From the NCBI GenBank assembly GCA_025998675.1, contig AP024673.1:1577221-1641220 (forward strand): DNA of 64,000 bases, written 5' to 3'. Every line of letters begins with the position of its first letter. The stretch's first letter is position 1. Below, one piece after another: positions 25,819 through 34,196 of this stretch. The DNA comes from Fimbriimonadales bacterium. GTDB lineage: Bacteria > Armatimonadota > Fimbriimonadia > Fimbriimonadales > GBS-DC. A program made the translations under genes and the position numbers. A model generated the notes under the pieces. It did no database searches, was not told the DNA's origin, and was given only the letters and a program-made list of their open reading frames with translations.

Positions 25819-26234
25819 CGCTGAGACTTCCCCCCGATGTGGCGGCGTCCATCCGCGCCCACGCCCGCGACGAGTACCCGCACGAATGCTGCGGCGCGCT
25901 GCTGGGCACGGAAGCAGGCGACACACGCATCATCCAGCAGGTCATCCGCCTTGCGAATGAGCGCGCCGACCAGCGCGAACGGCGCTTCTATGTCAGCCCG
26001 CAGCAGGTGCTGATGGCGGAGCGTCAGGCGCGCGCGGCGGGGTTGCTCCTGCTGGGGTTCTATCACTCGCATCCCGACCATCCCGCCATCCCCTCCGAGT
26101 ACGACCGCGAACACGCCCTGCCCTACTACTCCTATCCGATTGTCTCCGTCGTTGGGGGCGAGCCTGTCGAGGTGCGCTCGTGGCGGCTGCTTGAGGACCG
26201 CTCGGGGTTTACGGAGGAGCGTGTGTCCGACTGA
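25815..26234 (+). CDS. JAMM/MPN+ metalloprotease, Mec-like
   Basis: The 139-residue protein is a minimal JAB1/MPN domain with a full zinc site: Glu24 in HECCGALLG, and HSHPDHPAIPSEYD (His84, His86, Asp97; H-x-H-x10-D). In the Mec group the enzyme releases cysteine from the C-terminus of the CysO carrier protein. Its ATG overlaps the cysM stop (ATGA), so it is translated together with it. Known relatives also cut other ubiquitin-like carriers, so the substrate is inferred from context. Confidence 0.85.
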   Translation: MTLRLPPDVAASIRAHARDEYPHECCGALLGTEAGDTRIIQQVIRLANERADQRERRFYVSPQQVLMAERQARAAGLLLLGFYHSHPDHPAIPSEYDREHALPYYSYPIVSVVGGEPVEVRSWRLLEDRSGFTEERVSD

Positions 26235-26236
26235 GG

Positions 26237-26252
26237 TATACTCTCCCCCGTC
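26237..26252 (+). promoter_or_regulatory. Promoter of the fab operon
   Basis: GAGGTATACT (hexamer 26237-26242) ends 10 nt before the fabD ATG and overlaps the end of the previous gene; leader at most a few nt. Confidence 0.55.
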
Positions 26253-27203
26253 ATGGCTATTGCGGTCGTTTTCCCAGGGCAGGGAGCGCAGCGTCCAGGG
26301 ATGGGACGCGAACTCTACGAGCGCAGCGCCGCCGCGCGACGGGTGTTCGAAATCGCCAGTGAGTTTTCGGGACGCTCGTTTCCCCAGCTATGCTTCGAGA
26401 CCGACGAGGAGACGCTCAAGCGCACGGAGAACGCCCAGCCCGCGCTGCTGGTGACCTGCTATGCGGCGTGGGAGGCGCTGCGCGAGGCGGTTCCCGACTT
26501 CGCCCCCGATTTCGTTGCGGGACACAGCGTCGGCGAGTACCCTGCGCTGGCGGCGTCGGGCGTGTGGACGCTCGAAGAATCGCTGCGCTGGGTTGAACAG
26601 CGCGCCAAAGCCATGCATGTGCTGGCGTATCAGACGCCGGGCACGATGGCGGCGGTGCTGGGGCTGACGGGCGACCAGGTGGAGGCGGTCTGCCAGCAGG
26701 TGCAGCAGGAGACGGGCGAAGTGGTCGTGCCGACCAACTACAACGCCCCCCATCAGATTGTGATTTCGGGAACCGTGAACGCGGTGCAGGTCGCTGCCCA
26801 GCGGCTGCAGGAGGCGGGCGCGCGGCGGATTGTGCCCCTGATGGTCGCGGGCGCGTTCCATTCGCCGCTGATGCAGCCCGCCGCCGACCTGATGACCGAA
26901 GCCTACCGCGAGGCGAACTTCCAGAAGCCTGTGTACCCCTTTTTCTCGACCATCGAAGTGCGCGTGCTGGACGACCCGGAGGAGATTCGACAGGTCATGG
27001 GACAGCAAATCGCCCGCCCGGTGCGCTGGCAGCAAAGCGTAGAGGCGATGCGCGCGCTGGGCGTGGACACTTTCATCGAACTGGGCGTCGGCGATGTGCT
27101 GTCGGGGCTGATTAAACGAATCGCTCCCGATGCGCGCACGCTCCGTGTGGTAGACTCTAAGACGCTGGACGAGACCGTCGCAGCTTTGCGAGGCGTTGCA
27201 TGA
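26253..27203 (+). CDS. fabD: Malonyl-CoA:ACP transacylase
   Basis: FabD loads malonyl groups on acyl carrier protein. The 316-residue protein starts AIAVVFPGQGAQRPGMG and holds the active Ser92 in GHSVGEYPAL (usually GHSLGEY); the catalytic His is in VAGAFHSPLM near residue 200. It is the first gene of fabD-fabG-acpP-fabF and overlaps fabG by 4 nt. fabH and plsX, often upstream, are absent; cysM-mec lie there instead. Confidence 0.95.
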   Translation: MAIAVVFPGQGAQRPGMGRELYERSAAARRVFEIASEFSGRSFPQLCFETDEETLKRTENAQPALLVTCYAAWEALREAVPDFAPDFVAGHSVGEYPALAASGVWTLEESLRWVEQRAKAMHVLAYQTPGTMAAVLGLTGDQVEAVCQQVQQETGEVVVPTNYNAPHQIVISGTVNAVQVAAQRLQEAGARRIVPLMVAGAFHSPLMQPAADLMTEAYREANFQKPVYPFFSTIEVRVLDDPEEIRQVMGQQIARPVRWQQSVEAMRALGVDTFIELGVGDVLSGLIKRIAPDARTLRVVDSKTLDETVAALRGVA

Positions 27204-27952
27204 ATCTTTCGTTAGAGGGACGCGTGGCGCTCATCACAGGCGCAGGCAGAGGGATTGGCAGAGCGGTTGCCGAGACGCTGGCGACGGCGGGCGCACGGGT
27301 CGCCCTGCTGAGCCGTACTGAGGCGAATGCACAGGAAGTCGCGCACGCCATCGAGACGGCGGGCGGACACGCGCTTCCCTTCGGCGGCGATGTCGCCAGC
27401 CCCGACACGGTAGACGCCGTGATCGAACAGACCCTGAAACACTGGGAGCGGCTCGACATCGTGGTCAATAACGCGGGCGTCACGCGCGACACTCTGCTGC
27501 TGCGCATGAAGGACGACGACTGGGACGCCGTGCTGCAGACCAATTTGAAGGGCGCGTTTCTGTGCAGTCGCGCCGCGCTCAAGCCCATGATGCGCCAGCG
27601 CTGGGGTAGAATCGTGAACATCAGTTCGGTGGTTGGGCTGACAGGCAATGTGGGACAGGCGAACTATGCGGCGTCCAAAGCCGCACTGATCGCCTTCACC
27701 AAAAGCGTCGCGCTGGAGATGGGCAGTCGCGGGATTACCTGCAACGCCGTCGCGCCCGGACTGATTGAAACGGATATGACGCAGGCGATGCCGCAACAGG
27801 CGCGCGACTATGCGCTGCAGCGTATCCCCGTCGGGCGATTCGGAACCCCCGAGGACATTGCCTATGGGGTACTCTTTCTGTGCAGCGACTACGCCGCGTA
27901 CATCACAGGACAGGTCTTTATCATCGACGGCGGACTAACCGTCGGAATCTAA
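27200..27952 (+). CDS. fabG: 3-oxoacyl-ACP reductase
   Basis: FabG reduces beta-ketoacyl-ACP with NADPH. The 250-residue short-chain dehydrogenase has [17 protein letters not shown] (cofactor), [14 protein letters not shown], the Ser-Tyr-Lys triad in [22 protein letters not shown], and the end [17 protein letters not shown]. It overlaps fabD as ATGA. Confidence 0.96.
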   Translation: MNLSLEGRVALITGAGRGIGRAVAETLATAGARVALLSRTEANAQEVAHAIETAGGHALPFGGDVASPDTVDAVIEQTLKHWERLDIVVNNAGVTRDTLLLRMKDDDWDAVLQTNLKGAFLCSRAALKPMMRQRWGRIVNISSVVGLTGNVGQANYAASKAALIAFTKSVALEMGSRGITCNAVAPGLIETDMTQAMPQQARDYALQRIPVGRFGTPEDIAYGVLFLCSDYAAYITGQVFIIDGGLTVGI

Positions 27953-27978
27953 CCCTAATCAGAGGAGGTAGACCAACC

Positions 27979-28230
27979 ATGAGTCAACAGGAAATCTTCG
28001 AGCGAGTGCAGAAGGTCATCGTGGAGCAGCTGGGCGTCGATGAGAACGCCGTCACCCCCGAAGCGAGCTTCATCGACGACTTCAACGCCGATTCGCTGGA
28101 TCTCGTCGAGCTGGTGATGGCGTTCGAGCAGGAGTTCGATGTCTCCATCTCCGAGGAGGAGTCGGAGCGCGTGCGCACAGTGGCGGACGCGGTACGCCTG
28201 CTGAGCGAGAAGCTGCAAGCGGAAGAGTGA
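27979..28230 (+). CDS. acpP: Acyl carrier protein
   Basis: The 83-residue acidic protein has the phosphopantetheine attachment Ser39 in [18 protein letters not shown] strong AGAGGAGGT site lies before ATG 27979. It carries the growing chain for the fab enzymes encoded on both sides. Confidence 0.97.
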   Translation: MSQQEIFERVQKVIVEQLGVDENAVTPEASFIDDFNADSLDLVELVMAFEQEFDVSISEEESERVRTVADAVRLLSEKLQAEE

Positions 28231-28231
28231 G

Positions 28232-29467
28232 ATGCGCCGTCGGGTCGTTATCACGGGGCTTGGGCTGATTACCCCGCTGGGGCAGGGCAAAGAGGCGCTC
28301 TGGGAAGGGCTGACCCTGCCCCGCCGGGTGGTGGGTCCCATCACGCGATTCGACGCAACAGGCTACAGCACGCGAATCGCGGCGGAGGTCAAAGACTTTG
28401 ACCCGACACAGTTCATGGATCGCAAGGACGCCCGCCGCGCCTCGCGCTTCATTCAGTTCGCCATCGGCGCGACGCAGCTTGCGCTGGAGGACGCCTCACT
28501 TGCGATTACCGACGCCAACCGCGAGCAGGTGGGCGTGCTGATCGGATCGGGCATCGGCGGCATCGACTACATGGACACGCAGGTACGCCTGCTGGAACGG
28601 CACGGTCCCGACCGCGTCAGCCCGTTCCTGCCCGCGATGATGATCAGCGACATGGCGTCGGGCATGGTCTCGATTCAATTCGGGCTGAAAGGTCCGAACC
28701 TGTGCGCGGTGACGGCGTGTTCAACGGGCGCGGACGCGATTGGACTGGCGGCGCGCCTGATTCAGTCGGGCGACGCGGAGGTGATGCTGGCGGGCGGCAC
28801 GGAAGCGGCGATTGAACCCATTGGGATTGCGGGCTTCTGCGCGGCGCGGGCGATGTCCACCCGAAACGACGACCCCGAACATGCCAGCCGTCCGTTCGAC
28901 GCCGAGCGCGATGGGTTCGTGATGGGCGAGGGCGCGGGCGTGCTGGTGCTGGAGTCGCTGGAACACGCGCAGGCGCGCGGCGCACGCATCTATGCGGAGG
29001 TGCTGGGCTACGGCATGACCGCCGACGCCTATCACATCACCCAGCCCGACCCCGAAGGCGACGGCGCGCTGCGGGCAATGCGCAAAGCCATCCACGACGC
29101 AGGACTCCAGCCAACCGACATCGATTACATCAACGCGCACGGCACTTCCACCCGCTACAACGACGCCAAAGAGACCCTCGCCATCAAGCGGTTGCTGGGC
29201 GAAGACGCCTATCGCGTGCCCGTGAGTTCCACCAAGTCGGTCACGGGACACCTGCTGGGCGCGGCGGGCGCTGTCGAGGCAGCCATCTGCGTGCTGGCGC
29301 TGCAACATCAGACCGTCCCGCCCACCATCAACTACGAATATCCCGACCCGGAGTGCGATCTGGACTATGTGCCCAACGAAGCGCGCCCTGCCTCGCTGCG
29401 CTATGTGATGACCAACTCTTTCGGCTTCGGCGGGCACAACAGCGTGCTGGTGCTGGGGCGGGTGTAG
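28232..29467 (+). CDS. fabF: 3-oxoacyl-ACP synthase II
   Basis: FabF extends acyl chains by condensation with malonyl-ACP. The 411-residue thiolase-fold enzyme has the Cys163-His-His triad (TACSTGADAI, NAHGTSTRYND, GHLLGAAGAVEA) and NSFGFGGHN at the end. It begins 1 nt after the acpP stop. The operon ends here, followed by the palindrome and IS copy 2. Confidence 0.96.
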   Translation: MRRRVVITGLGLITPLGQGKEALWEGLTLPRRVVGPITRFDATGYSTRIAAEVKDFDPTQFMDRKDARRASRFIQFAIGATQLALEDASLAITDANREQVGVLIGSGIGGIDYMDTQVRLLERHGPDRVSPFLPAMMISDMASGMVSIQFGLKGPNLCAVTACSTGADAIGLAARLIQSGDAEVMLAGGTEAAIEPIGIAGFCAARAMSTRNDDPEHASRPFDAERDGFVMGEGAGVLVLESLEHAQARGARIYAEVLGYGMTADAYHITQPDPEGDGALRAMRKAIHDAGLQPTDIDYINAHGTSTRYNDAKETLAIKRLLGEDAYRVPVSSTKSVTGHLLGAAGAVEAAICVLALQHQTVPPTINYEYPDPECDLDYVPNEARPASLRYVMTNSFGFGGHNSVLVLGRV

Positions 29468-29531
29468 GCGCGCTCTTCCAGCATCATTATTTTAAGTATA
29501 TTCGCAACACGCGCGTCAATCGCTACCTGTA

Positions 29532-29582
29532 TGGAGTGCGGAAGCGGAGCTTCCGCGCATGCTGAAGCTCCCGCTTCAGCAC
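29532..29582. repeat. GGAGTGCGG palindrome, copy 3, at left foot of IS copy 2
   Basis: TGGAGTGCGGAAGC... to ...GCTTCAGCAC abuts the IS terminus. The rest of a palindrome continues beyond the other end at 31212-31238, with 19 bp (GAAGCTCCCGCTTCAGCAC) present on both sides. Confidence 0.8.
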
Positions 29583-31211
29583 TGATGTTTGTCATTTCTC
29601 CTCACCCGCTGCGCCCACCCCTTGACAGAAAAACGCTCCATCGGGTATCTCCTGCACACTATGAAAACACCAATCCACACACAGGAGCAACCCGATGGAG
29701 CTAACCCAATAACACACCCAGTATACCACCTCCAGCAACTCCTCCAACAACTCCCAACACGCACCCAACGCCCAGCACCTAACCAAACCCTCCGACAACT
29801 CCTCTACGCCGAACTCCTCGCACCCACCCACAAAACCATCGCCCAACTGGAACGCACCCACCAGCCCCACCGAACCCACCCACGCCCCGCCGCCTATCGC
29901 CTCTTCCAACGCTACTTCCAACCCGACGACGCTTTTCACACCCTGCGCCTGCACACCCTCCAACACTGCCCGCCCGAACAGCCCTACTGCGTCATCGCCG
30001 ACGGCACGACCGTCCCCCGAACAGGCAAGTCTATTCCCGGCGCCTTCTGGCGACAAAACCCTCAAAACGCCCCCTTCGCGCGCGGACTACGCTGGGCGCA
30101 GAGCTTTGTGATGCTCGGCGCGCTTGTGCCCCCCGACGACGGCAACGCCCGCTGCGTCCCGATTGAGTGGCTGCCTGCATTCTCCCAACGCTGCGCCCGT
30201 GCCCAAGAGGGTTCCCGTCGCTCGGAGATAGCGGGCTGGATAGAAGGCGTGCGACGGGTGCGTGCGACGCTGGATGCGGCAGGGCGCACGCAGCAGTTGT
30301 TGGTCTGCGTCGGCGACGGGCGGGGCGACACGAAAGCGTGGGGTACGCTGCTGTTGCCCAACACGGTCTGTTGTGCCCGTGCGCGGCGCGACTCGCTCTG
30401 GTGCGACCTGCCTGAGGCGCACACGGGTCGGGGGCGTCGGCGGGTGTATGGGGCGCGTTGGTGGCGTCCGTGCGAGGTGTGGCAGGGGCGCACAGGCTGG
30501 CAGATGGTTCAGATACACGCGCGGGGGCGCGCGATACGGGTTCCTGTGCGGGTGCTGGGTCCGTGTCGTCGCAAAGACTGGGGGGCGCCGGTGTTTTTCG
30601 TGATTCTTGTGCGGGGGCGTCGCAAGCGGCGCAAGCGAGAGAAGACCCGTGCGCCACAGGCGTTCTGGGTGCAAGCGGTTGGGGATGGTCAGGGGGGCTG
30701 GCAGTTGCCGTTGGCGTTGGAGCGGTTGGTGGGTCTGTTGTGGCAGCGTTGGGAGATAGAGGTGTGTTTTCGGAGCCTCAAGAGCGGGTTTGGGCTGGGG
30801 GAGAAGCCGTGCTGGGGGTTGGTGAGTGGGGAGCGGAGCGTGTCGTGGAGCGCGTGGGTGTATGGGGTGTTGGTGTTGAGCGGGTATCGGGCGTGGGGGT
30901 GGTTGCGGGCTGGGGGTGAGCGTCGTTGGACTTTGCGGGAGGTGTTGCGGGATGTTCGTTGGGGGGTGTTGTTGGAAAACTGGGCTTCAGGGGGCTGTGC
31001 GTGTGGTGCGGGTAAAGGGGCGAAAAATGGGTTGTGTGGGTGTTGGTGGTGTCGGGAGGGGCTATGGATCTGGTTGGGGGCGTTTCGTTGGTGAGGGATT
31101 GGGTGTGTTTGGGGGTGTTTTTGGGGTTTTGTGGGGCGTTTTGAGCGGACTTTTGGGTGGATTCTGGGGTCTGCGGCATATGTTCACGCCTGATGGAAAT
31201 GACAAACATCA
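29583..31211 (+). mobile_element. IS4-like insertion sequence, copy 2 (1629 bp)
   Basis: Same 15-bp perfect inverted termini and same length as copy 1, in opposite orientation. It has split or landed at a GGAGTGCGG palindrome between fabF and aroA. Differences from copy 1 are few, and several cluster in a short patch near 31003-31016. Two inverted copies 25 kb apart could invert the DNA between them by recombination. Confidence 0.93.
29661..31094 (+). CDS. IS4-superfamily DDE transposase, copy 2
   Basis: Intact 477-residue transposase (501 from an upstream TTG at 29589). It shares all DDE motifs with copy 1 and differs at a few residues: Ala for Glu in the N-terminal helix, and GCACGAGKG for GCGCCLGKG near the C-terminus. 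The start codon lies within the hairpin formed by CTCCATCGGGT...TCTCCTG and CAGGAGCAACCCGATGGAG, which may limit translation of read-through mRNA. Confidence 0.88.
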   Translation: MKTPIHTQEQPDGANPITHPVYHLQQLLQQLPTRTQRPAPNQTLRQLLYAELLAPTHKTIAQLERTHQPHRTHPRPAAYRLFQRYFQPDDAFHTLRLHTLQHCPPEQPYCVIADGTTVPRTGKSIPGAFWRQNPQNAPFARGLRWAQSFVMLGALVPPDDGNARCVPIEWLPAFSQRCARAQEGSRRSEIAGWIEGVRRVRATLDAAGRTQQLLVCVGDGRGDTKAWGTLLLPNTVCCARARRDSLWCDLPEAHTGRGRRRVYGARWWRPCEVWQGRTGWQMVQIHARGRAIRVPVRVLGPCRRKDWGAPVFFVILVRGRRKRRKREKTRAPQAFWVQAVGDGQGGWQLPLALERLVGLLWQRWEIEVCFRSLKSGFGLGEKPCWGLVSGERSVSWSAWVYGVLVLSGYRAWGWLRAGGERRWTLREVLRDVRWGVLLENWASGGCACGAGKGAKNGLCGCWWCREGLWIWLGAFRW

Positions 31212-31238
31212 GTGCGGAAGCTCCCGCTTCAGCACTCC
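31212..31238. repeat. GGAGTGCGG palindrome remainder at right foot of IS copy 2
   Basis: GTGCGGAAGCTCCCGCTTC then AGCACTCCA. Together with 29532-29582 it makes more than one full palindrome, so part of it has been duplicated. Confidence 0.75.
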
Positions 31239-31304
31239 AAAATGTGTTGCGTGCAGAACGCCCCCTGCCGATAATCGGTGGTTGAAAATATAACGCGAAG
31301 ACGC

Positions 31305-32621
31305 TTAGCGTTCCACCAGCGTCTCCAGCAGCGCCTCAAATTCGGGGAAACTGGTCTGCACGCAGGCGACATCGTGAATGAGCGTCTCGCCCGAGCGGGC
31401 AATCAGCCCCGCAATCGCAAGCGTCATCGCAATCCGATGGTCGCCATGACTGTGAACCTCCGCGCCGTGCAGGGGCGTCGGTCCCTGCACGCGCAGTCCG
31501 TCGGGCAGGGGTTCAACTTGCGCGCCCATTTTGCATAGCTCGGCGGCAATCGTCTCGATTCGGTCGGATTCCTTGACGCGCAGTTCAGCGGCGTCACGGA
31601 TTTCAGTGATTCCGTGCGCCTGTGTCGCCAGCAAGGTGAGGATGGGGACTTCGTCGATGAGGCTGGGTACGAGCGCGCCGCCGATTTGCATCGCGCCCAT
31701 CGGTTGGGGGCGCACATGCAAGGTCGCCGTCGGTTCGCCCGCCTGCTCGCTCACCGCGCTCCATTCCAGATGCACGCCCGCCTGCGCCAGCGCCTCCAGC
31801 ATGCCCGTGCGCGTCGGGTTCACGCCCACATGCTCAATCGTCAGCTCGGCGCCGGGCAGCAGCAGCGCGGCGGCAATCCAGAACGCCGCCGACGAAAAAT
31901 CGCCCGGCACGGTCAGCCGTTGCCCTTCCAGCGGCTGCTCCCCGCGCAGGCGCACGCGGTGCGCGCCCGACGCGCTCATCTGCTGCTCCAGGCTCGCGCC
32001 GAACGCCTGCAGCATGCGCTCGGTATGGTCGCGCGAGAGGCACGGCTCCGTGACCTCCGTGACGCCCGCCGCGTTCAAGCCTGCCAGCAGCAGGCACGAT
32101 TTGACCTGTGCGCTGGCAACAGGCGTCAGGTACGGTATCCCACGCAGTTCGCCCCCGCGAATCGCCAGCGGCAGGCGCGTCGCGTCCTCGCGCCCGTCGA
32201 TGTGCGCGCCCATGCGGCGCAGCGGCTCCACCACGCGCCGCATCGGACGCCGCCGCAGCGACTCGTCGCCCGTTAGCACGCTGAAGATGGGCTGCGACGC
32301 CAGCACGCCCGCCATCAGGCGCGCCGTCGTGCCCGAATTGCCCGCATCGAGCGTGTCGGACGGCTCCTGCAAGGGCTGTCCGCCGCGCCCGATGATTCGC
32401 CAGTGCGCCGCGCCCACGCGCTCCGCCTGCGCCCCCAGCTGCTGCGCCATCCGCAGCGTGCGCAGGCAGTCGTCCGACTCCAGAAAGCCCTCAATCTCCG
32501 TTGCGCCCCGCGCCAGCAGCCCCAGAATGACCGCGCGATGGGTGATGGACTTATCGCCCGGCGGACGCCAGACGCCCCGCACCCGCTTCGCAGGAGTAAT
32601 CCGCCAGCTCTGCACGCTCAC
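31305..32621 (-). CDS. aroA: 3-phosphoshikimate 1-carboxyvinyltransferase (EPSP synthase)
   Basis: AroA joins PEP to shikimate-3-phosphate in aromatic amino-acid synthesis. The 438-residue protein shows PPGDKSITHRAVILGLLA at the N-terminus, LDAGNSGTTARLMAG, SAQVKSCLLLAGL, and in the second half DEVPILTLLATQA, LRVKESDRIE and HGDHRIAMTLAIAG. Length is normal. The GTG at 32621 fits the family's N-terminus; there is no convincing ribosome site, and 80 bp separate it from the divergent aldehyde dehydrogenase. Confidence 0.95.
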   Translation of the reverse strand: MSVQSWRITPAKRVRGVWRPPGDKSITHRAVILGLLARGATEIEGFLESDDCLRTLRMAQQLGAQAERVGAAHWRIIGRGGQPLQEPSDTLDAGNSGTTARLMAGVLASQPIFSVLTGDESLRRRPMRRVVEPLRRMGAHIDGREDATRLPLAIRGGELRGIPYLTPVASAQVKSCLLLAGLNAAGVTEVTEPCLSRDHTERMLQAFGASLEQQMSASGAHRVRLRGEQPLEGQRLTVPGDFSSAAFWIAAALLLPGAELTIEHVGVNPTRTGMLEALAQAGVHLEWSAVSEQAGEPTATLHVRPQPMGAMQIGGALVPSLIDEVPILTLLATQAHGITEIRDAAELRVKESDRIETIAAELCKMGAQVEPLPDGLRVQGPTPLHGAEVHSHGDHRIAMTLAIAGLIARSGETLIHDVACVQTSFPEFEALLETLVER

Positions 32622-32701
32622 CCAATTCGCCCGCGCCCGCCAAACTCCTGTCGGGCAGGACTTGTGCGCCTTCTATCGAACTCCCCCGGCGGAGGGCGAC
32701 G

Positions 32702-34168
32702 ATGCAGACCTACAGGCTATACATCGACGGCGAATGGGTGGACACCGCCGAGCATTACGAAGTGCGCAATCCCGCGAACGGCGAGACGATTGCTCTGTGC
32801 GCCGTTGCAGGCGAATCGGAGCTAAACGCGGCGGTGGACGCCGCCAACCGCGCGTTCCCCGACTGGGCAGCGCGTTCCCACGAAGAGCGCGGCGAGTTGC
32901 TGCGCGCCGTCGCGCAGGGCGTCAAGGCGCGCTACGAGGAGTTCGCCTTCGCCGAGTCGCAGGAGACGGGACGCTGTATCCGCGAGACGATGGCGCACGA
33001 CATCCCCGCCACAATCGCCGTGTTCGAATACTTCGCAGGGATTGCCCCTGCCACGCTGGGCGAGACGATTCCCGTGCCAGGGATGTACCTGAACTACACG
33101 CGGCGCGAGCCGTATGGGGTGGTGGGCGCGATTACCCCGTGGAACTTCCCCCTGTGGCTGGCGGCGATAAAGATTGCGCCCGCGCTGGCAGTGGGCAACA
33201 CGATGGTTCTCAAGCCCGCGCCCACCACGCCGCTCACCGCGCTGATGCTGGCGGAGGTGATGCATCAGGCGGGTGTGCCTGCAGGCGTCTTCAATGTGCT
33301 GACCGACCCCACGCCCGCGACGATAGGCGACCTCTTGGCGCGCCATCCGCAGGTGCATAAGGTCTCCTTCACAGGCTCCACGGCGGTCGGCGTGCGCGTG
33401 ATGCAGAACGCCGCCACGCATATCGCGCCCGTGTCGCTGGAGCTGGGGGGCAAGTCGCCGTTTCTGGTGTTCGCCGACGCCGACTTCGACCGCGCGCTGG
33501 CGCATGCGCTGCTGGCAAACTACTTCGCGCAGGGGCAGATGTGTACCGCCGCGACGCGAATCTTCGTGGAGCGCCCCCTGTTTGAGCGGTTCCGCGACGC
33601 GTTTGTCGCCCGCGCCCAGCGCCTGCGGATTGGCGACCCGCTCGACCCTGCCGCCGAGTTCGCGACCCTGCACAAACGCGAGCAGCTCGAAAAGACCGAG
33701 TTCTATGTGCGCACGGCGGTGGAAGACGGCGCAAAAATACTCACGGGCGGCAGGCGCATCACGGAGCCGCCGTTCGATAAAGGCTTCTACTTCCAGCCGA
33801 CCGTGCTGGAAGAGGTGCATCCCACCATGCGCGTCGCGTGCGAGGAGATTTTCGGTCCCGTCGCGATGCTGATGCCGTTCGAGGGCGAGGCGGAGGCGAT
33901 TCGGCTGGCGAACAGCACCGACTATGGGCTGGCGGCGGGCGTGTGGACGCAGGACATCGGCAAAGCGCTGCGCGTCGCCCACCAGATTCAGGCGGGCAAG
34001 GTGTGGATTAACTGCTACAACATGATTCCGCCGCAGGCGCCCTACGGCGGCTACAAGATGAGCGGCTTCGGACGCGAGCTGGGGCTGCACTGCCTGCTCG
34101 AACTCTACACGCAGGTCAAAAATGTGCAGGTGGACCTCAGCCCCGACTACTTCGAGTGGTTTGGGTAG
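32702..34168 (+). CDS. NAD(P)-dependent aldehyde dehydrogenase
   Basis: The 488-residue enzyme oxidises an aldehyde to an acid. Catalytic residues are visible: Glu247 in LELGGKSP and Cys281 in GQMCTAATR; the cofactor segments ITPWNFPLWLAAIKIAPALAVGNTMVLKPA and FTGSTAVG are intact. Closest in style to betaine-aldehyde or related dehydrogenases, but no choline genes are adjacent, so the substrate is open. ATG 32702 follows GGAGGG. Confidence 0.9.
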   Translation: MQTYRLYIDGEWVDTAEHYEVRNPANGETIALCAVAGESELNAAVDAANRAFPDWAARSHEERGELLRAVAQGVKARYEEFAFAESQETGRCIRETMAHDIPATIAVFEYFAGIAPATLGETIPVPGMYLNYTRREPYGVVGAITPWNFPLWLAAIKIAPALAVGNTMVLKPAPTTPLTALMLAEVMHQAGVPAGVFNVLTDPTPATIGDLLARHPQVHKVSFTGSTAVGVRVMQNAATHIAPVSLELGGKSPFLVFADADFDRALAHALLANYFAQGQMCTAATRIFVERPLFERFRDAFVARAQRLRIGDPLDPAAEFATLHKREQLEKTEFYVRTAVEDGAKILTGGRRITEPPFDKGFYFQPTVLEEVHPTMRVACEEIFGPVAMLMPFEGEAEAIRLANSTDYGLAAGVWTQDIGKALRVAHQIQAGKVWINCYNMIPPQAPYGGYKMSGFGRELGLHCLLELYTQVKNVQVDLSPDYFEWFG

Positions 34169-34196
34169 GCAACTTTTCGGGTATCCTTTATGATGT

